Position numbers and translations under genes: made by a program. DNA of 64,000 nt from Bergeyella_A cardium (GTDB lineage: Bacteria; Bacteroidota; Bacteroidia; Flavobacteriales; Weeksellaceae), in assembly GCF_030012605.2 (NCBI RefSeq), contig NZ_CP114055.2; one strand, written 5' to 3'. Every line of letters begins with the position of its first letter. Positions within the stretch are counted from its first letter, which is position 1. Of this stretch, positions 50,291-58,384 are shown one piece after another. A model generated the notes under the pieces. That model was given only the letters and a program-made list of their open reading frames with translations, made no database searches and was not told where the DNA came from.

Positions 50291-51154
50291 TTAGTTGAAT
50301 TCTGCAAAAGATTGCTGGATAGACATTGATATTTCATCAATTTTATAAGTCATTCCATCAATTTTAGAAGTAAAGAAGTTATAAAGGATAATCGCAATCG
50401 CAGAAGTACCAATACCTAATGCAGTATTAATCAATGCTTCTGAGATACCGATAGAAAGAGCTGCTGCATCTGGCGTACCACCACCTGAACCTAATGCGTG
50501 AAACGCCTTAATCATACCGATTACGGTACCGAGTAGCGCCACAAGCGTAGCCACTGTACCAAGAGTGGAAAGAATCATCATATTCTTTTCAAGCATTGGC
50601 ATTTCAAGGGTTGTAGCTTCCTCAATAGACTTATTAAGTGCAGCCATTTTTTGTTCTTTATTTAGGGTTGTGTCTTTAGCTAATGCCTTATAAGTTGTAA
50701 GCCCTTCTCTCACCACATTTCCCACAGTACCTTGCTGTCTGTCGCATTCTTCAAGAGCTTCATCAACTTTGTTTTGATTAAGTAAAGACCTTACTTTTAT
50801 TACGAAAGCATCAAGACTACCTTTACCTTGTGCTCTATTTAAAACGAAAAATCTTTCGAAAGAGAATACAATTACGGTAATCATAAAGAGAATAAGGATG
50901 TGTACAACAGGTCCCCCCATATAGATAATCCCCATAAAGCCTTCTGGTGTTAATTCCTTAGATTCCACATCAGCCAAAGCTACAGAAGCACCTGTAAGTC
51001 TTGGATCAGCTTTAAAGTTTCCTGGATTACCTAATACGAAAACATAAATAGATAATGCAATTACATAAAGTATTGGTAAAATAATCGCGGGGTTAAGACC
51101 TCCTTTTTTCTTTTGAGCCACTTCTACAAGCTCGTTTGAAACATTCATTTCCAT
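50291..51154 (-). CDS. exbB: ExbB / MotA-TolQ-ExbB proton channel protein
   Basis: 287 residues, inner membrane; forms the pentameric channel around ExbD. Spans at about residues 20-42 (IILPILYVIALSIYVFVLG), 75-100 (GPVVHILILFMITVIVFSF), 195-220 (MMILSTLGTVATLVALLGTVIGMIKAF) and 235-265. The MotA/TolQ/ExbB motif LGTVATLVALLGTVIGM and SIGISEALINTALGIGTSAIAI are clear. First gene of the operon. The 257 bases upstream, reaching back towards leuS, are AT-rich and I see no strong promoter match there. Confidence 0.95.
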   Translation of the reverse strand: MEMNVSNELVEVAQKKKGGLNPAIILPILYVIALSIYVFVLGNPGNFKADPRLTGASVALADVESKELTPEGFMGIIYMGGPVVHILILFMITVIVFSFERFFVLNRAQGKGSLDAFVIKVRSLLNQNKVDEALEECDRQQGTVGNVVREGLTTYKALAKDTTLNKEQKMAALNKSIEEATTLEMPMLEKNMMILSTLGTVATLVALLGTVIGMIKAFHALGSGGGTPDAAALSIGISEALINTALGIGTSAIAIILYNFFTSKIDGMTYKIDEISMSIQQSFAEFN

Positions 51155-51411
51155 AGTTAAACTAAAATTATAATTATTATTTTTATCTTTTTTTGAGGGC
51201 GTAAAGTAAAGTAAAAAAAAACTTATACTCCAAATATTTAAAGCAATATTCAGATAATTTTACCTAACAAATACTTAAAAACCCATTATTATATCTACAA
51301 TTTAATCCTCTTTTTTTTCTAACTTTTGTCAATTAGACAATAATCAGTATAAAATTAAAAATATTACGGCTTATTTTTATTGATTAAGCAATCACCAAAA
51401 CCCCTGCATTC

Positions 51412-54240
51412 TTATACCACAATATTGATAATCTTCTTAGGAACTACGATAATTTTCTTGGGTTGATTACCGTTTAATTGCTGAATAACCCGCTCGTCTT
51501 TCACTACCAATGCCTCTATTTCCTCTTTGGAAAGCGCAGCAGAGAAAGGCAGTTTAAACCTCATCTTACCATTAAAACTCACAGGATATTCTATCTCATC
51601 TTCCACAAGGTAGCTTTCGTTAAGTACAGGGAAAGGCACAAAATCCACGCTTTCGCTATGCCCCAAAAGGCTCCAAAGCTCCTCGCAAAGATGCGGTGCA
51701 TACGGCGATATAAGTACAGCCAAGGGCTCTAATATCTCTCGTTTGTTGCATTTCATCTTTTGAAGTTCGTTAACCGCAATCATAAACTGCGATACTGAGG
51801 TATTAAAGGAGAAATGCTCTATATCATACACCACTTTCTTGATGAGCGTGTGGAGGACTTTCAGTTCGGGTTTGGTAGGCGCTTCGTCGGAAACAGAGAA
51901 CGCATCCCCATCAAAATAGAGGTTATAGAACTTTTTAAGGAAGCCATATACCCCGCTTAGCCCCTGAGTATTCCAAGGTTTTGACTGCTCGAGTGGCCCG
52001 AGGAACATCTCATACAGCCGCAAGCAGTCAGCTCCATATTCTTCGCAAATATCATCGGGATTTACTACATTATACTTGGATTTAGACATCTTTTCTACCT
52101 CTCTCTCGGTAATGTATTTACCGTCTTCAAGTATAAATTCTGCATCATTAAACTCCTTTCTCCACTGTTTGAATTTCTCAATATCCAGTTCATCACTCGT
52201 ACCTTTTAGTAATGATATATCAATATGTATCCTTTGGGTGCTATAATCTTTGGAAAGCCCTTTTGATACGAACTGATTTGTTCCCTCTATTCTATACACA
52301 AAAGCACTCATCCCCAAAATCATCCCTTGGTTAATCATCTTTTGGAATGGCTCGGAATGGGAGATAAAGCCTCTATCGTAGAGGAACATTGTCCAGAATC
52401 TGGAGTATAAAAGATGCCCTGTAGCGTGCTCGCTTCCGCCAATGTAGAGATCTACCTGCCCCCAATAGTCGGAAATCGCCTTATCACAAAATGAATCTTC
52501 ATTATGAGCGTCCATATATCGGAGGAAGTACCAAGAGCTCCCTGCCCAGCCTGGCATCGTGGAGAGTTCTAATGGGAAAGCCCTATCCCCTGCCTTTGAT
52601 GGGTCTTGTGGAGCGGGAACTACACATTGATTAATCTCATCCCAATACCACGCTTTTGCATTGCCGAGTGGCGGGTCTCCATCTTCTGTTGGAAGGTATT
52701 TCTCCACCTCTGGAAGCTCGAGAGGGAGGGCTGAAACAGGCAGAGTATAAGGCACACCATCTTCGTAATAGACAGGCACGGGCTCTCCCCAATACCTTTG
52801 GCGGGAGAATATCGCATCTCTTTGTCGGTAATTGGTTTGTCGTTTCCCTGCATTATGGCTCTCCAAATACTTAAGCACGGTATCGGTAGCTTTATTAAAA
52901 TCGGTTTCTCCATTGAGGAAGTCGGAGTTCTGATAAATCATCCCCTCCTTATTCGTATAAGCCCCGTCAGAAAGGTCTTTATCAAATATATTTTTAATAC
53001 TGATATTAAAGTGTTGAGCAAAGGCATAGTCTCTATCATCACCGCAAGGGACAGCCATTACGGCACCTGTACCATAGCCTGCAAGCACATAATCTCCAAG
53101 CCAAATAGGAATAGGCTCTTGGGTAATCGGATGCTCGGCATACGCCCCAGTAAAGACCCCAGAGATGTTCTTCACATCTGCCATTCTTTCGCGCTCGGAG
53201 CGTTTGGAGGTAGCTTCAATATATTCCTCCACCGCCTGCTTCTGCTCGGGAGAGGTAATGAATTTTACAAGCTGGTGCTCGGGAGCGAGGGTAATGAATG
53301 ACACCCCGAAAATCGTATCTGGTCGAGTGGTGAAGACTTCTATATACTCCTCCGTACCTTGCACCTTGAATTTTACAGATGCTCCTTCGGATTTCCCAAT
53401 CCAGTTCCTCTGGCTTTCTTTCACGGCTTCTGACCAATCCAAGCCCTCAAGACCTTTTAATAATCTATCGGAATAGGCTGTGATGCGCATAGACCACTGC
53501 ATCATTTTCTTTTGGAATACGGGATAGCCTCCTCGTTCGGACTTACCATCTTTCACCTCATCATTTGCGAGTACAGTACCGAGCGCAGGGCACCAATTAA
53601 CAGTAGTCTCGGCACGATACGCCATACGATAATTGAGTAGGATTTCCTGCTTTGTGGTTTCGGTGTAGGCTTTCCACTGCTCGGCAGAGAAATCAAGTGC
53701 CTCAGATTGTGCTGCGAAAAGCCCCTCAGTACCGTGCTTCTCCAAGTGCTGAACGAGCGTGCTGATGCACTCCGCCCTATCATTCGCCTTATTGTACCAA
53801 GAGTGGAAGAGCTGAATAAATATCCACTGCGTCCATTTATAATACGAAGCATCTGATGTGCGGAGCTCCCTACTCCAATCAAAGGAAAAGCCTATCTTAC
53901 GGAGCTGCTGCTCGTATCGGTTGATATTCTCTTTAGTGGTAATGGCTGGGTGCTGCCCCGTCTGTATCGCATACTGCTCGGCAGGGAGACCAAAGCTGTC
54001 GTACCCCACAGGATGCAGCACATTATACCCCTGATGCCTTTTAAATCTCGCATAAATATCACTCGCAATATACCCCAGTGGATGCCCTACATGCAGCCCC
54101 GCACCCGATGGATAGGGGAACATATCCAGTACATAGTACTTGGGTTTCTTGCTGTTGGTGGGTTGGCTGGCATTAAAGGTCTGGTGCTCCTGCCAATACT
54201 TCTGCCATTTTTTCTCTATCTCTTGGTGATTGTAAAACAT
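51412..54240 (-). CDS. leuS: Leucine--tRNA ligase
   Basis: Charges tRNA-Leu. 942 residues, class I synthetase of the Bacteroidota type. HIGH-like motif PYPSGAGLHVGHPLGYIASD (about residues 43-62), an editing domain (about 230-440, with GVFTGAYAEHPIT and MAVPCGDDRDYAFA), and the catalytic KMSKSKYNVVNPDDI (about residue 720). The anticodon-binding C-terminal domain ends with the short QLNGNQPKKIIVVPKKIINIVV. Monocistronic, promoter element just upstream. Confidence 0.98.
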   Translation of the reverse strand: MFYNHQEIEKKWQKYWQEHQTFNASQPTNSKKPKYYVLDMFPYPSGAGLHVGHPLGYIASDIYARFKRHQGYNVLHPVGYDSFGLPAEQYAIQTGQHPAITTKENINRYEQQLRKIGFSFDWSRELRTSDASYYKWTQWIFIQLFHSWYNKANDRAECISTLVQHLEKHGTEGLFAAQSEALDFSAEQWKAYTETTKQEILLNYRMAYRAETTVNWCPALGTVLANDEVKDGKSERGGYPVFQKKMMQWSMRITAYSDRLLKGLEGLDWSEAVKESQRNWIGKSEGASVKFKVQGTEEYIEVFTTRPDTIFGVSFITLAPEHQLVKFITSPEQKQAVEEYIEATSKRSERERMADVKNISGVFTGAYAEHPITQEPIPIWLGDYVLAGYGTGAVMAVPCGDDRDYAFAQHFNISIKNIFDKDLSDGAYTNKEGMIYQNSDFLNGETDFNKATDTVLKYLESHNAGKRQTNYRQRDAIFSRQRYWGEPVPVYYEDGVPYTLPVSALPLELPEVEKYLPTEDGDPPLGNAKAWYWDEINQCVVPAPQDPSKAGDRAFPLELSTMPGWAGSSWYFLRYMDAHNEDSFCDKAISDYWGQVDLYIGGSEHATGHLLYSRFWTMFLYDRGFISHSEPFQKMINQGMILGMSAFVYRIEGTNQFVSKGLSKDYSTQRIHIDISLLKGTSDELDIEKFKQWRKEFNDAEFILEDGKYITEREVEKMSKSKYNVVNPDDICEEYGADCLRLYEMFLGPLEQSKPWNTQGLSGVYGFLKKFYNLYFDGDAFSVSDEAPTKPELKVLHTLIKKVVYDIEHFSFNTSVSQFMIAVNELQKMKCNKREILEPLAVLISPYAPHLCEELWSLLGHSESVDFVPFPVLNESYLVEDEIEYPVSFNGKMRFKLPFSAALSKEEIEALVVKDERVIQQLNGNQPKKIIVVPKKIINIVV

Positions 54241-54259
54241 TTTTTGGTTATTTAAGATA

Positions 54260-54267
54260 CAAATTTA
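54260..54267 (-). promoter_or_regulatory. Candidate -7 element of leuS
   Basis: Minus-strand TAAATTTG matches TAnnTTTG, 20 bases upstream of the leuS ATG. Confidence 0.5.
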
Positions 54268-54315
54268 ATATTTTAGAACAATATTGAAAGTCATCGTAAA
54301 AGCTATACAGTCTTA

Positions 54316-54400
54316 ATTTTCATTGACCCAACACGGTAGCCGGTGGGGCACTTATTCATTTTCCTTGACCTAAGGTTCATTTTCCTTGACCTAGGGCTCA
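54316..54400. repeat. 21-bp tandem repeat and GC-rich dyad element
   Basis: TTCATTTTCCTTGACCTAAG at 54355-54375 and a copy with CTAGGG at 54376-54396 have a 21-base period (three 7-base words each), with a looser partial copy (TTTTCATTGACCC) at about 54318. Between them ACCCAACACGGTAGCCGGTG (to about 54346) resembles the element near 55490. It fills the space between the oxidoreductase end and leuS. Confidence 0.6.
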
Positions 54401-54401
54401 C

Positions 54402-55202
54402 TTATATATTAAGTACAAACTTACCGAAGTGCCCACCTTTGTCGAGCATTGGGAAGAGATCTACTTCTGGAGCTTTGCCTTGCATCACGCCTATTTGCAC
54501 GATGGTTCCGTACATTGCCGCTACATCATAATTTCGCTGTACATAAGTGCCCGCTATCAAGTCGAGCACATAATCTACCCCTCTACCTTCGGTATGCTGT
54601 TTCACTACCTGCACAAAATCCTCTTCTCGGTAATTAATGGCTATATCGGCTCCTAATTCAATGCTACGGATTTGGTTTTCTTTATTCGATACAGTAGTAA
54701 AAATCTGACTAGCACCAAAAGCCTTTGCAAGCATCGTAGCCGTAGTGCCAATCCCCGATGCACCCCCGTGGATAAGGATAGATTTACCCTCCGTAAAGCC
54801 CGCAAATTGAAAGAGGTGTGCCCAGACCGTCATAAAAGTTTCTAAGAAACCTCCAGCTTCCGTGAGAGACAAGCCCGTAGGAATGGGAACCGTATTTTCT
54901 GCTTTGGCAACGGCATATTCGGCATAGCCTCCGCCTTGTATAAGGGCGCAAACCTCCTGCCCTACAGCAAAAGTCCCAGCACTATCGGACTGCACCACCG
55001 TACCCGAAACCTCAAGCCCTGGGATTTCGGTTACCCCCTTCGGAGGGGCATAAAGCCCTTTTCTTTGCATTACATCTGGACCATTAATCCCCGCCGTATG
55101 CACCTTGATAAGGAGCTCATCGTGCTGAGGAGTAGGTATAGGTACCTCTACAAGCGCTATAACCTCTGCACCACCTGCTCCATTAAAGTGTATTGCTTTC
55201 AT
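54402..55202 (-). CDS. Quinone oxidoreductase-like zinc-type alcohol dehydrogenase, internally shortened
   Basis: NADPH-quinone oxidoreductase (PIG3/QOR) family. 266 residues instead of the usual 325 or so. N-terminal GroES-like part (MKAIHFNGAGGAEVIALVEVP, HTAGINGPDVMQRKGLY, GLEVSGTVV) and the NADPH-binding part (SILIHGGASGIGTTATMLAKAFGA, VLDLIAGTY) are intact. After EVDLFPML, where relatives continue for some 55-60 residues, the chain jumps straight to the terminal GGHFGKFVLNI, which matches the usual GEHIGKIVL end. This looks like an in-frame internal deletion; the loss removes a helix and strands of the nucleotide domain, so activity is uncertain. Confidence 0.83.
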   Translation of the reverse strand: MKAIHFNGAGGAEVIALVEVPIPTPQHDELLIKVHTAGINGPDVMQRKGLYAPPKGVTEIPGLEVSGTVVQSDSAGTFAVGQEVCALIQGGGYAEYAVAKAENTVPIPTGLSLTEAGGFLETFMTVWAHLFQFAGFTEGKSILIHGGASGIGTTATMLAKAFGASQIFTTVSNKENQIRSIELGADIAINYREEDFVQVVKQHTEGRGVDYVLDLIAGTYVQRNYDVAAMYGTIVQIGVMQGKAPEVDLFPMLDKGGHFGKFVLNI

Positions 55203-55226
55203 TGTTTCAACTTATTAAAACAGGTG

Positions 55227-55234
55227 CAAATATA
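55227..55234 (-). promoter_or_regulatory. Candidate -7 element of the oxidoreductase gene
   Basis: Minus-strand TATATTTG matches TAnnTTTG, 25 bases upstream of the ATG at 55202. Confidence 0.5.
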
Positions 55235-55557
55235 GAGCATCATAGCTGGTGAGACAATTATCCTGTGGCTACTGGCTTTTGGCTCATACCCGATAGTTCT
55301 AATAATGGACAGTAACTTTTAGGCATATACATATCCTTTTTGAAGGAGGATATTCTACTCATTGAAGGAGGTTTATTACTTTTTTTCTCATCGGAGGCAT
55401 TGATTAGAGGCATTGCCTCTTTTATTATTTCATCGGAGGAAGAATACAGCATTTCTAGCTTCATCCAACCCACTGCGTGGGGAATACTTACACCGTAGCC
55501 GGTGGGGCAATTAAAAACAATTGCCTCACCTGCAAGATGTGATCCCCACACAGTGGG
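55235..55557. repeat. Repeat-rich non-coding gap before the cbb3 cluster
   Basis: Contents in order: heptameric words (GTGGCTA, CTGGCTT, TTGGCTC) at about 55263-55286; GGAGG-centred words at about 55341, 55363, 55391 and 55433; the palindrome AGAGGCATTGCCTCT at 55406-55420; CCCACTGCGTGGGG near 55469; CCGGTGGGGCAATT and AATTGCCTCACCTGCAAGATG, with the dyad CCCCACACAGTGGG at the end. An open frame of 97 codons on the minus strand (55258-55551) is written by these repeats and has no protein features, so I do not call it a gene. Confidence 0.65.
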
Positions 55558-56292
55558 CTAGTGGCAGGTGGGTTGGGTATGGGGGGAGGCATTAGGCTGG
55601 TGGATGTGTAGCACTTCGGATTTTGGGGAAAGGTAGGGAATGCCAAGCTGCAAGCCCCGAAGGATGAATAACGCTCCCATAATGAGCATTAGGATAGGGA
55701 TGAGCTTGAGGATTTTAATCCTCAATGCTTGTGTCATTAGATTGCCGAGGAACACGATGACAAACATAAAAGGTAAGGTGCCAAGACCAAAGAGCGCCAT
55801 AAAGACGGCACCCTCCTTCACTCCGCCGTAGGCAAGCGATGCGGTAAGCGCCATATAGACCATTCCGCAGGGCAGGAGACCGTTGAGCACCCCTGTGAGG
55901 TATCGAGAGGAGTAGCCCGAGCGCTGCATCATTTTACCTAAATTGATTTTAATCCTTAGAAGAAGGCGATGCAGAAGCGGTATTTTGGCTGAGAAATCGG
56001 CACTGCCGAAGGAGAAAATCGCCATAAGGATAAGCGCTACGCCAGCAAAGAGGCTGAGGTACTGCTGAAGCCCTACGATGCTCAGCCCCTCGCCGAGGAT
56101 ACCGAAGACCGCTCCGAGTAGGGCATAGGTCGTGATACGCCCAAGCTGATAACTGAGGTTTTGCAGGTAGAAACCGAGCGCTCGCCTACCCGTAAGACCG
56201 AGCGAAAGCGCTATGGGGCCACACATACCAATGCAGTGAAAGCCCGACGCAAAGCCGAGCCCTAATGCTGATATGATAAGCCCTATTTCCAT
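55558..56292 (-). CDS. SafE/TauE-family membrane protein of the cbb3 cluster
   Basis: 244 residues, six or so membrane spans. N-terminal ALGLGFASGFHCIGMCGPIALSL with the conserved CxGMCGP-type motif, YLTGVLNGLLPCGMVYMAL in the middle and PFMFVIVFLGNLM later; a His-rich end (HIHQPNASPHTQPTCH) may bind metal. Members of this CcoH/SafE-like (sulfite exporter TauE/SafE, DsbD-related) group regularly lie in Bacteroidota cbb3 clusters and probably serve copper or heme delivery; that role is inference. Overlaps fixH by 10 bases. Confidence 0.88.
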   Translation of the reverse strand: MEIGLIISALGLGFASGFHCIGMCGPIALSLGLTGRRALGFYLQNLSYQLGRITTYALLGAVFGILGEGLSIVGLQQYLSLFAGVALILMAIFSFGSADFSAKIPLLHRLLLRIKINLGKMMQRSGYSSRYLTGVLNGLLPCGMVYMALTASLAYGGVKEGAVFMALFGLGTLPFMFVIVFLGNLMTQALRIKILKLIPILMLIMGALFILRGLQLGIPYLSPKSEVLHIHQPNASPHTQPTCH

Positions 56293-56729
56293 TGTATATC
56301 GTAATCTACTTGATAACTTTCTCCGTCTTTATTCCAGCTGAGCTTTAAGGTATAGCTCCCCCTCTTCAATACGGCAGAGGGTATGGTGTAGCGATGGGCA
56401 TTGAGCTTAAAATGCTGCTGTACATCAAGGTTTTTGTCATCGGTTCTGTACAGATAGAAGCTAAAATGGGCGTTATCATTATTAATATCCTCTGGAAAGG
56501 AGATTTCTATACCGCTGCTCTGGAGCTGTACGGAAGGAATCTCTTCCAATGCTGCTGCACGGTTTTTAGCATCGATTACTTGCTGGTACATTAGCTCTTC
56601 CTGATAGTAGTTATCCGTGATAAGCTCTGAATTTTGCATCGTTTGGGTGAAATAGACCACAAGCCCCACGATGAAGATGATGAACGAAACCAATGCTACC
56701 AATATGCCGTGCCCCCAATTGAATTTCAT
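56283..56729 (-). CDS. fixH: FixH family cbb3 assembly protein
   Basis: 148 residues. One N-terminal membrane span (GILVALVSFIIFIVGLVVYFTQ, about residues 8-29), followed by the FixH signature SELITDNYYQEELMYQQVIDAKNRA-type text (DNYYQEELMYQQ visible) and a periplasmic beta domain ending YDIQWK. Helps mature cbb3 oxidase. Sits between ccoG and the SafE gene, 45 bases after ccoG and overlapping safE. Confidence 0.9.
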   Translation of the reverse strand: MKFNWGHGILVALVSFIIFIVGLVVYFTQTMQNSELITDNYYQEELMYQQVIDAKNRAAALEEIPSVQLQSSGIEISFPEDINNDNAHFSFYLYRTDDKNLDVQQHFKLNAHRYTIPSAVLKRGSYTLKLSWNKDGESYQVDYDIQWK

Positions 56730-56774
56730 ACTTATAATTTCTATTAATGATTTTGTTTTGTACTCTATGGGCAG

Positions 56775-58229
56775 CTAGAACTGCATCTTAAACGGCCCTT
56801 CGTAATAGGTTTCGTAAGAATCTATCATCTCGCCATTAGCATCAAATACCCCAATTAGAATGCTTTGCTTGGCGAGGCTAATCTCTTCCTCTGGGAACTG
56901 AATATTGATAGTTCCTTTTAATATGGCGTCTCGTTTTACGGTGATTTTATCGCTACCGCTGTAGAGCACTGTGCCATTAGCTGGCGAGAGCACCTTGAAT
57001 GATACGGTAATATCTCGGTTGGATTTATTCAGCAAGGTATAATCATAAGTATTATTTACCTTACCGTCTCTGATGACATAGGTGCTGCCCGCAGGTTTGA
57101 TGAACTTCGCCTCCATAATGCCTCTGTCATAAAGAAGATAGCCGAGGAAAGCGATAAGCCCCACAAGGACGAGGGCATAGAGTTTCATCCTAAGGGTAAA
57201 ATGGAATTTGGTTTCGGATTCTATCTCTGCCTCTGTAGCATAACGGATGAGCCCTTTGGGGAAACCGACTTTCTCCATCACCTCATCGCAGGCATCGATA
57301 CAAGCAGTGCAATTCACACACTCGAGCTGCTGACCATTGCGAATGTCTATCCCCGTAGGGCATACCACTACACACTGGTTGCAGTCTATACAGTCTCCTT
57401 TACCGAGTGCTTGGCGGTCTTCATTCTTTTTCCACTTAGCGCGCCCAGCGGTACCTTCCCCTCTCTTGAAATCGTAATATACATTGATGGTTTCTTTATC
57501 AATGAGCACTCCCTGCAATCTTCCGTAAGGGCAAACGAGGGTGCACGCCTGCTCTCTGAACCACGCAAAAACGAAGTAGAAAGTAGCAGTGAATAGAACC
57601 ATTACCACAAAGTTGGTCGTGCGTACGAAAGGACCTTCTTTCATTATTCGGAAGACTTCCGCGTAGCCCACTACATACATAAACATAAAGTGGGTGATGA
57701 TAAGAGAGATGGTGATATAGATGCTCCATTTAAGCCCTCGCTTACGGATTTTCTCCCAGTCCCACTTCTGTTTATCGAGCTTTATTTGCTTGTTTCTGTC
57801 GCCCTCTATCCAGTATTCTATCTTGCGGAATACCATTTCCATAAATATGGTTTGAGGACAAATCCAGCCACAGAATATCCTTCCGTACGCTACCGTAAAT
57901 AAGATAATGAATACCAGAGAAGCGATAGCTCCTAATGCTAAGATGAAAAAGTCCTGCGGATAGAAAGGCTGACCGAAGATGTAAAACTGCCTGTCGAGTA
58001 TGTTAATCATCAGGAAAGGGTTGCCGCTAATCCGAATAAATGGAGTAACGAAAAACACCGTAAGCAATCCTATTGCGACTATAGTTCTGTAATCGGTATA
58101 CTTCCCTTTCGGTTTCCTTGGGTATACCCATTTCCTCTTTCCAGATTGCTCCATAGTACCTACGGAATCTCTGAAAGTTTCGGGGTTGAGTACTTGCCCT
58201 TGTCCGCCTTTTATTTCTGATTCTTCCAT
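56775..58229 (-). CDS. ccoG: Cytochrome c oxidase accessory protein CcoG
   Basis: 484 residues, inner-membrane ferredoxin-like protein needed for cbb3 assembly, proposed to reduce Cu(II). Several membrane spans; Cys motifs CGWICPQTIFMEMVFRKIE (about residue 128), ACTLVCPYGRLQG and the two 4Fe-4S sets GDCIDCNQCVVVCPTG and ECVNCTACIDACDEV. The C-terminal immunoglobulin-like part (about 370-484) is the FixG C-terminal domain. Preceded by a 155-base gap holding a hairpin. Confidence 0.96.
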   Translation of the reverse strand: MEESEIKGGQGQVLNPETFRDSVGTMEQSGKRKWVYPRKPKGKYTDYRTIVAIGLLTVFFVTPFIRISGNPFLMINILDRQFYIFGQPFYPQDFFILALGAIASLVFIILFTVAYGRIFCGWICPQTIFMEMVFRKIEYWIEGDRNKQIKLDKQKWDWEKIRKRGLKWSIYITISLIITHFMFMYVVGYAEVFRIMKEGPFVRTTNFVVMVLFTATFYFVFAWFREQACTLVCPYGRLQGVLIDKETINVYYDFKRGEGTAGRAKWKKNEDRQALGKGDCIDCNQCVVVCPTGIDIRNGQQLECVNCTACIDACDEVMEKVGFPKGLIRYATEAEIESETKFHFTLRMKLYALVLVGLIAFLGYLLYDRGIMEAKFIKPAGSTYVIRDGKVNNTYDYTLLNKSNRDITVSFKVLSPANGTVLYSGSDKITVKRDAILKGTINIQFPEEEISLAKQSILIGVFDANGEMIDSYETYYEGPFKMQF

Positions 58230-58307
58230 TGTTAATCTTGTTAATCATTAGCCTGAAACCTCTGTTTGAGGCTAAGAAATTAGATTTGATTTATTGTGAA
58301 AGCAAAC

Positions 58308-58334
58308 GGGCTTAATGCTCTACGCTTTAAGCCC
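58308..58334 (-). other. Intercistronic hairpin between ccoP and ccoG
   Basis: 8-bp stem GGGCTTAA / TTAAGCCC with an 11-base loop and no following T run, inside the cco transcript. It could tune mRNA processing or expression of ccoG and later genes relative to the oxidase subunits. Confidence 0.45.
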
Positions 58335-58384
58335 ATTGCATAAGTTATGCGCTCTGCTGAGAGCGGCAGTACGCGGATGAGCTA

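Noticed and set aside
53950..54255. 101-codon frame opposite the start of leuS
   Set aside because: Antisense to the highly conserved leuS N-terminus; no supporting features.
55258..55551. 97-codon frame before the cbb3 cluster
   Set aside because: It is composed of dispersed repeat elements and lacks protein-like features.
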